DNA from: Artemisia argyi
Lineage: Eukaryota; Streptophyta; Magnoliopsida; Asterales; Asteraceae
Assembly (NCBI GenBank): GCA_030686995.1
Contig: CM060684.1
Location: 8,887,897 to 8,951,896, forward strand
Direction of reading: 5' to 3'
Length of the DNA: 64,000 nucleotides
The notes beneath the pieces were generated by a model. It did no database searches. It was not told the origin of the DNA and worked only from the letters and a program-made list of their open reading frames with translations. This document shows, piece after piece, positions 57,481 through 64,000 of the stretch. How positions within the stretch are numbered: the first letter of the stretch is position 1; every line of letters begins with the position of its first letter. The translations under genes were made by a program, and so were the position numbers.

Positions 57481-57975
57481 CATATATAAACAACAACAAA
57501 CTGTCACAAGTATATTGCAATTTAAGTTGAAATAAGTAGTTTTGAGAAAGTTTAATTCATCTGTTTCAATCAAATAGGTATGTTATTCTACTTCCTAACG
57601 GAGTTGGATGTAGAGATAATCATTTCAATATGTTGTGTTCGGTGTTTCTAAGTAAGCGGCTTTAAAACGATTCCACAAATCAACAAGGCCTCAATGGTAT
57701 CGGTGTTTTCTTGTTTTGTTTTGTTGTTTGATTAGAGTTTGATGCTTCGATATAAAAGCCTCCACTACAAGTTTAAACCCTTAGTTACTCAACTGTTCAA
57801 CTTCACTATTCCCTCCAAATGATTCCACAATCAGTTGGTCTCTTGCTTATGGTATGTGATCTGAAATTTCTACTGTTCTTATTCCCTCCAATATTGTTAG
57901 ATATTAATCAATAGTATAATTTTTCTGCAGTTCGCTACATTTAGGAGCTTTTAATATTTACTACGTAACTGCTAG
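57481..57975. other. Intergenic, nothing recognised
   Basis: Short frames only, no repeat boundary seen. Confidence 0.5.
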
Positions 57976-59095
57976 TTTTTTTTTTGGTTCAAGGTGAATA
58001 CTTATATTAACTTCTCAAAATGATGTACATCATAAGAATATAACAAAGATTTGGACAAACCCAAACCTTTTATACAACTGACCATACTAGCCACCAGATA
58101 CTAAACAGACAATACAAACATCCTAATTCCATCCAATATCAGACAAAGCAACATCCTATGTCTGACAAAACTCTTATCTGATACAATAGAACAGAGCATA
58201 AAACAGAGCATCTTCATTCTTTCCATTCATCACTCTGGTCCAAAAACTTCTTATCCTTTATTCATTCACCTCTCTGATTCACTTTATTTTAGCACCTCCC
58301 ATCTAGCTACATTTCCTTTAATCCTTTCTACCAATCCACTCAACCTGCCACCACAGTAGTAGACAAGGTAGAAAAGGATAAAGGCATCACTAGGAACCCA
58401 TAACCCATCCATGGGGGGCTCTACCAAAACAACCTACATTTCCCTCTCAATGGAAGGCTTCAGTTGCTTGGGAACACACACCCTCCATGATGACCATCCA
58501 TTACCTCCTATGCCTATGTATTGAGTGGACCAAGTAGGTTTACCCTTCATAAAGTGAGACCCTTCTTTATGGTACATTCATACTAGATAGACCTCCTATT
58601 TTAGCCAAACATACCTGTTCAGTCCCCCCCTAGGCCAACTGAACTAGATAAGAGGTTATTATAGGTACATCAATTGAAATTTTACTTGCTGTTAAACCTG
58701 TTTCCAAACACCCCTTTAGGCAGTGGAAACTTAAATTTTTGTATATTGCTTCCATATTCCAATCAAATTTCCAATATTCCAATCATTCTATCAAACTTCA
58801 TCTTATACTATTTCAAACATACCATATTTCACAGTACAAACCTACACTTCCATATTGTCCATGAGTTGATCATCATCAGTCTTCATATTCATCTTTACTT
58901 TCCATTTATCAGCCATATCCTTAACTTGGTTCGATTGTTTCACTTGTAGACCTGCCATTTTGAATCTTACTTTCTTATGATAAAAAAGTCTTTTATTTCT
59001 CACTCCAATACTCCATATGTGATACACACAAGCTGCTAAAACTAATCTTCTGACCACACTCAATATTCTTGTTGCACTTCATGGAGCACATGCTC
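57976..59095 (-). mobile_element. L1-type LINE remnant (3' end)
   Basis: The minus-strand frame 59063-58842 reads VVRRLVLAACVYHIWS and RNKRLF, the pattern of the zinc-binding region at the end of plant L1-type reverse transcriptases (leucines, then YxIWxxRN). A T-run at 57976-57985 on the plus strand would be the poly(A) tail. 58000-58800 would be 3' untranslated sequence. Boundaries are approximate and no target duplication was found. Confidence 0.55.
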
Positions 59096-59112
59096 ATCAC
59101 CAGGGGCGGAGC

Positions 59113-59850
59113 TGTTAGAGTTGCACAATCAAATAGCACGTATTGCGGAAGCTAGGATCAAGTATAACATATAAATATTAACTAAAACATAAATAGTAAA
59201 CGTACCCGATGCACTTCAATAAACCTTGATTCTTGGACAATATAGATCAATGATAAACCCCTTACCGTTTTGTTTATCGATCTCTTGATAATTACTAAAG
59301 TAAGTAATTACCTCGTTCTTGTACACACAAACTCCAACGAATAAAGGTTGTTGCAAGTAAACAAATCACTTATGATTTTATACTTAGAAAATCGACCAAG
59401 AACCCTAAGGAGGGGGGTGGTACGATCGGCCAAGCACAAAAGAAAAACAAAACAAAGTTTTAGGGTTAGAGTGTGTGCACAAAAGATATGTAGGTTTAAC
59501 CCTTGGCCTTGTATATATACTAGTAGATATCTTGGTGACCAAGCAAACAATGGGTTGGGCTTCCCCTCCCCTAGTTCGACCGGCCTAAGGCTCCACAAGG
59601 GGGTTCTAGAACCTCCTTGACACCCAAGTTACACTCTAGTCCTTGTTTTTCTTATTTAACGATAGTTAGTCCATACGGTTAACAACTAACGACCGTTTAG
59701 TCCATTAAGTGACATAAATAAATATATTTCATACATTTAATAAATATATAAATTTATTTACTTTATTCTTGTTCGTAAAGTGTGCAATCCCGAGGTCTCG
59801 TGTTCGATCCTAGACATTTACCTATTAATGTTTATACGTAACATTTAACA
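59113..59850 (-). mobile_element. 3' LTR of the right Copia element
   Basis: On the minus strand it starts TGTTAAATGTTACG right after the polypurine tract GAGTGGGAGC (complement of 59851-59860) and ends CTCTAACA. 738 bp, TG...CA. The other LTR is beyond the window. The left flank GGAGC (59108-59112) should be repeated at the far end of the element. Confidence 0.85.
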
Positions 59851-60650
59851 GCTCCCACTCGTATATTCATTAATAGTAAAATGACATTGGTTAGCGTCTT
59901 GCAACACTCCAATGCCCCTAGTTCAAACCGAGCTAGGTTTCCTGGAAAAACCTTTAATGATTCATCATTATAATTATCCTTTCATTACTAATACCGCATT
60001 AATAAAGATGTGAGTTCCTTTATTAAAATTCTGTTTCTCGTTTCTTTATGATTGAACAAAATTACCAAAACATCTGAACGTATTCCAGATAGACTTTGGG
60101 CATGGCCATGCAAACATTTTGTCAACCCTACGAAGGGCCCAGCAGTATTAAACTTCTGAACAAATCAGAAGGGATGAATTCTCTCTTGACTACAAGAATA
60201 ACCCATGAACTTTGCAACACTTCTGAAAACAATCCTTATGACTCCCTGTTACGGTGAGCGGTAGATTGCTTCACAAAAATGCACTACATCCATGACACTT
60301 ATCTGGTATCTCAAGTCTGAGGATAACTTTAAATATGATTCTCACATTACATTAAATCATATTGTTGGGATAAGTCCAATATTCAATTCATCGAATATTA
60401 TGTGAAATTGGTATGACTACGCATCAATATACTTTCAAGTATATCCTAAACCAATACTCAAATTTGTCTTAGTTTAATGATATTCCCATATCATTAATCG
60501 ACAATGGACATTTAGAATAATAAATTATTCAAGGATCTTAAACATGCAAATATAGGATATATTATTAATAAGACAATGAATAAATAAACATAACCAATAT
60601 TTTATTTCAGTAAATATTAATAATTGTACATTACATCCTTTATCCAAATA
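59851..60650 (-). other. Untranslated 3' internal region of the right Copia element
   Basis: About 800 bp between the polyprotein stop and the polypurine tract, no reading frame of note. Confidence 0.8.
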
Positions 60651-63600
60651 CTAATCACAAATGGGCATGAAACTTTCAGCTAATCTAAGTCCTACACCTG
60701 CAGCATGCTTATGAAGCTTAGTGCCAGGTAGAGGCTTTGTTAATTGATCCGCCAAGTTATCATCTGTGTGAACTTTGAGCATTTCGATTTCGCCTATTTC
60801 GACTTGTTCTCGAACATAGTGATGCTTAATCGGGAAATGTCTGGTGCCTCTCATGATTCCAGGCTCATTGGCAAATGTGATTGCAGCAGAATTGTCACAA
60901 TACATTTTTATAGGTCTTTGAATCGAAGGCATGACTCCAAGCCCCGATACAAACTTCCTAATCCAAACAGCTTCCATTGCAGCTTCTGAAGCAGCTATAT
61001 ACTCACTTTCTGTAGCAGACATCGCTAGTACACTCTGCTTTCTGCTCCTCCAATCCACTGCTCCTCCATTAATGACAAAGACATAACCCGTCTGAGACTT
61101 CGTATCATCCTTATCACCTTTCCAAGAAGCATCGCTGTAACCTGTAACATCAAGTTCTGCCGATGGATTTCCCCCATAAACCAAAAACATATCCTTAGTT
61201 GCCCTAAGGTACTTAAGAATATTCTTAATAGCAGTCCAGTGAGCTACACCTGGATTTTGCTGATATCGACTGGTTAAATTCTGAGCAAACGCCACATCAG
61301 GTCTTGTACTTTTCACCGCATACATTATAGATCCCACAGCCGAAGCATAAGGGACTCTTTTCATGCGTTGCACCTCTTCAGGTGTTGAAGCACAAACCTT
61401 GTTGCTCAAGCCATGTTGCTCTTGCATCGGCAAATATCCTTTCTTGGAATTTTGCATATTGAATCTCTTCAATATTTTATCAATGTAAGCACTTTGGCTT
61501 AATCCAATTAATCGCTGAGATCTATCTCTATATATCTTGATTCCCAGAATAAATGCAGCTTCCCCTAAATCTTTCATAGAAAAACAACTTCCAAGATATT
61601 CCTTAACCTTTTGTAGACTTGGAATGTCATTCCCCATGATCAATATGTCATCGACATATAATATAAGGAAAATTACATTACTCCCACTAACTTTGTGATA
61701 TACACATGGCTCATCAAGATTTTTAGTGAATCCATACTTTTTAATCTCACCATCAAATCTTTTATTCCATTGTCGTGAAGCTTGCTTTAACCCATAAATG
61801 GATCTTTTAAGCTTGCATACACGATTTGGGAATTCTGGATTTACATACCCCTCAGGCTGCGCCATATAGATGTCCTCATCTAGGCGACCATTTAAGAAGG
61901 CGGTTTTAACATCCATTTGCCAAATCTCATAGTCATAGTAAGCGGCTATGGCTATAAGAATCCTAATTGCCCTTATGTCAGCTACAGGAGAAAAGGTCTC
62001 CTCATAGTCAACACCGAAAGTTTGTGTATAGCCTTTAGCTACACAACGGGCCTTATAGGTGTGTACAACGCCATCCATGTCAGTCTTTTTCTTGTAGAGC
62101 CATTTACTCCCAACTAGTTTGGCACCCGGAGGTAGGTCTACTTCTTCCCAGACATCATTGTCTTCCATGGATTGCATTTCCCCATCCATAGCTTCTTTCC
62201 ATTTGGCCTTTTCAGGACCATTCATGGCAGCTTTATAACTTGTAGGCTCATCAAGTTCACCCAGTATATACTCATCACTCTCTACATTAAGACATAGACG
62301 AGTAGGAGCTTTTACTGGTCTTGTTGACCTACGAATGGGAATCACTTCAACTTCAGGTGGAGGACCTAAGCTTTCAGGTTCTACCGGAAGTTCGTTAGTG
62401 TTTTCAGAAGGTTCTACATCTTCATGATCGTCTTCCAGATCATATACTCTCCCACTGAATTCTTGAGATATGAGCTCTCTTTCAAGAAAGTCTCCATACC
62501 TTGCAACAAATACTTTGTTTTCAGGTGGGTAATAAAAGTAGTATCCCATAGTTTCCTTAGGGTATCCTACGAAGATGCACTTCACAGATCTTTGTTGGAG
62601 TTTGTCTGCTGAGTCACGTTTAACATACGCCTCACAACCCCAGACCTTAAGATAAGACAGGTTAGGAGCTTTTCCAGTCCATACCTCATATGGTGTCTTA
62701 TCAACCTTCTTTGTTGGAACCATATTTAGAATGCGAACCGCAGATTCTAAGGCATAATCCCAAAACGAGAAAGGAAGAGTTGTTAGATTAAACATAGATC
62801 GTATCATGTCTTGCAATGTACGATTCCTTCTCTCAGATACACCATTTTGTTGTGGAGTATATGGAGAAGTAAGGTGCTGGACAATTCCCTCCTTTGCTAG
62901 ATAATCTATGAACTCCTGACTCAGGTATTCACCACCTCTATCAGATCGAAGAGCTTTAATCTTCTTTCCAAGTTGCAACTCTACTTCTGCTTTAAACACT
63001 TTGAATGTTTCAAATACCTCATGTTTATGTTTAAGTAAATAAACATAACCATAACGGCTGTAATCATCCGTAAATGTTAAGAAGTAGCTAGCACCCCTCC
63101 TTGACACATGTCTAAGTGGTCCACACACATCTGTGTGAATAAGACCAAGTAGATCATTAGCCCTTTCAATCCTATTTTTAAAGGGTTTCTTAGTCATCTT
63201 CCCAGCAATGCAAGATTCGCATTTATCAAATGATTCATCATTGATCTTATTTAAAAACCCATCATGTTGCAGCTTTTTCATGCGATCTTTGCCAATGTGA
63301 GCAAGTCGACAATGCCAAAGATAAGATGAATCCAGACCTTTCTTGATTCTCTTATTGTTGATGCTATACATCGAATTATTTGTAACAAAAGCATTATCAT
63401 TATCATTCATATCAATTTCAAATACACCATTCACAGCAATAGCATTAAAATAAAAAACATTATTTAAAGAAACCGAAATTCCATTGCTTGAAATAGTATG
63501 ATGAAAACCTTGGTTCAACAAACATGAAAATGAAATTACACCTCTAACAATTGACGGTGCATAATGACAATTATTTAAAGATAGTACTAGGCCCGAAGGC

Positions 63601-64000
63601 AACACTAAATTAAATACTCCTATAGCTTCAACTCCTGCATGCGCTCCGTTACCAACGTGCAAGAATTGTTGTCCATAGGCCAGCTTTCTTTCAACTCTAA
63701 ACCCCTGCATGGTATTGCAGATATGAATGCCACATCCAGTATCATATACCCATGAATTCAATTTAGGAGTAAGAGTGAATAATTCAATCATAAAGAACGC
63801 ACCTGATGAGCTGGGGTTACCAGCATCATTCCCCTGCTTCTTGAGTCGCAAGTCATGAATGTAGAGAGGGCAATTGCGCTTCCAATGGCCCTTTTCATGA
63901 CAATGGTGACAAGCCTGATCCTTCTTGTTTGGCGGATTCACCTTGTTCTGCTTAGGCTGATGTTGCTTCATCTTGGGTTCAGGTTGATAGGCCATGACCT
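60651..64000 (-). CDS. Copia (Tnt1-like) retrotransposon gag-pol polyprotein, intact but cut by the window edge
   Basis: One uninterrupted frame of over 1114 codons from the right edge to the stop at 60651-60653. In order: gag zinc knuckle CHHCHEKGHWKRNC (near residue 29 of the visible part), protease with DTG (WVYDTGCG), integrase with the HHCC finger (HCRLAH, CESC), core Asp-Asp-Glu (HTDVCGP, RSDRGGEY, SERRNR), reverse transcriptase with YVDD (YVDDILIMG) and RNase H (DASW, ATESEY, CDNSAA). It codes for all enzymes of a transposing element except that the N-terminal gag lies outside. No stops or shifts, so it may be a recently active copy. The first Met at 63995 is internal; the frame continues to the left of it in protein terms. 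Confidence 0.95.
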   Translation of the reverse strand, partial: VMAYQPEPKMKQHQPKQNKVNPPNKKDQACHHCHEKGHWKRNCPLYIHDLRLKKQGNDAGNPSSSGAFFMIELFTLTPKLNSWVYDTGCGIHICNTMQGFRVERKLAYGQQFLHVGNGAHAGVEAIGVFNLVLPSGLVLSLNNCHYAPSIVRGVISFSCLLNQGFHHTISSNGISVSLNNVFYFNAIAVNGVFEIDMNDNDNAFVTNNSMYSINNKRIKKGLDSSYLWHCRLAHIGKDRMKKLQHDGFLNKINDESFDKCESCIAGKMTKKPFKNRIERANDLLGLIHTDVCGPLRHVSRRGASYFLTFTDDYSRYGYVYLLKHKHEVFETFKVFKAEVELQLGKKIKALRSDRGGEYLSQEFIDYLAKEGIVQHLTSPYTPQQNGVSERRNRTLQDMIRSMFNLTTLPFSFWDYALESAVRILNMVPTKKVDKTPYEVWTGKAPNLSYLKVWGCEAYVKRDSADKLQQRSVKCIFVGYPKETMGYYFYYPPENKVFVARYGDFLERELISQEFSGRVYDLEDDHEDVEPSENTNELPVEPESLGPPPEVEVIPIRRSTRPVKAPTRLCLNVESDEYILGELDEPTSYKAAMNGPEKAKWKEAMDGEMQSMEDNDVWEEVDLPPGAKLVGSKWLYKKKTDMDGVVHTYKARCVAKGYTQTFGVDYEETFSPVADIRAIRILIAIAAYYDYEIWQMDVKTAFLNGRLDEDIYMAQPEGYVNPEFPNRVCKLKRSIYGLKQASRQWNKRFDGEIKKYGFTKNLDEPCVYHKVSGSNVIFLILYVDDILIMGNDIPSLQKVKEYLGSCFSMKDLGEAAFILGIKIYRDRSQRLIGLSQSAYIDKILKRFNMQNSKKGYLPMQEQHGLSNKVCASTPEEVQRMKRVPYASAVGSIMYAVKSTRPDVAFAQNLTSRYQQNPGVAHWTAIKNILKYLRATKDMFLVYGGNPSAELDVTGYSDASWKGDKDDTKSQTGYVFVINGGAVDWRSRKQSVLAMSATESEYIAASEAAMEAVWIRKFVSGLGVMPSIQRPIKMYCDNSAAITFANEPGIMRGTRHFPIKHHYVREQVEIGEIEMLKVHTDDNLADQLTKPLPGTKLHKHAAGVGLRLAESFMPICD

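Overview
This looks like nuclear DNA of a eudicot plant. Two genes carry TIR-NBS-LRR immune receptors (a class missing from grasses), introns have GT/AG borders, and most of the rest is nested plant transposons. The style of several repeats suggests Asteraceae, but that is an impression and not a proof. I see no tRNA, rRNA or CRISPR.

Layout. 1-2.1 kb: 3' end of a Copia retrotransposon. 2.8-4.1 kb: a fold-back Mutator-like element with a 10-bp target duplication. 5.8-12.8 kb and 30.0-36.0 kb: two copies of a segmental duplication, each with one four-exon TIR-NBS-LRR gene on the minus strand (gene A, 6835-10887; gene B, 31300-35560). 13-26 kb: a repeat jungle built on a composite repeat (called family R here) that carries broken pieces of an armadillo-repeat gene and is interrupted by two Harbinger-type MITEs and a 3.5-kb solo LTR. 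26.2-29.4 kb: fragments of an auxin response factor, an importin-5-like gene, an ankyrin-repeat gene and an O-fucosyltransferase gene, plus a Stowaway MITE. 36.7-47.3 kb: a young LTR retrotransposon with a decayed interior, in reverse orientation, followed by a 59-bp-period array with a palindromic core. 48-52.8 kb: SINE-like copies and MITEs. 52.8-57.5 kb: two more family R copies and an RTE-type LINE. 58-59.1 kb: an L1-type LINE remnant. 59.1-64 kb: a Copia element with an intact long reading frame that runs off the right edge.

The only convincing host genes are the two receptors. They share exon structure and all NB-ARC motifs, so both could code for working sensors. They differ mainly in the leucine-rich repeats: A has gained units at the N-terminal side of the array, B at the C-terminal side, and their C-termini have diverged independently (a frameshift in A, an inserted segment supplying the stop in B).

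Several insertions can be proved inside the window because an unfilled paralogous copy of the target is also present: the fold-back element, the two Harbinger MITEs and the solo LTR. All coordinates and identities come from reading the sequence by eye; no database search or alignment program was used.
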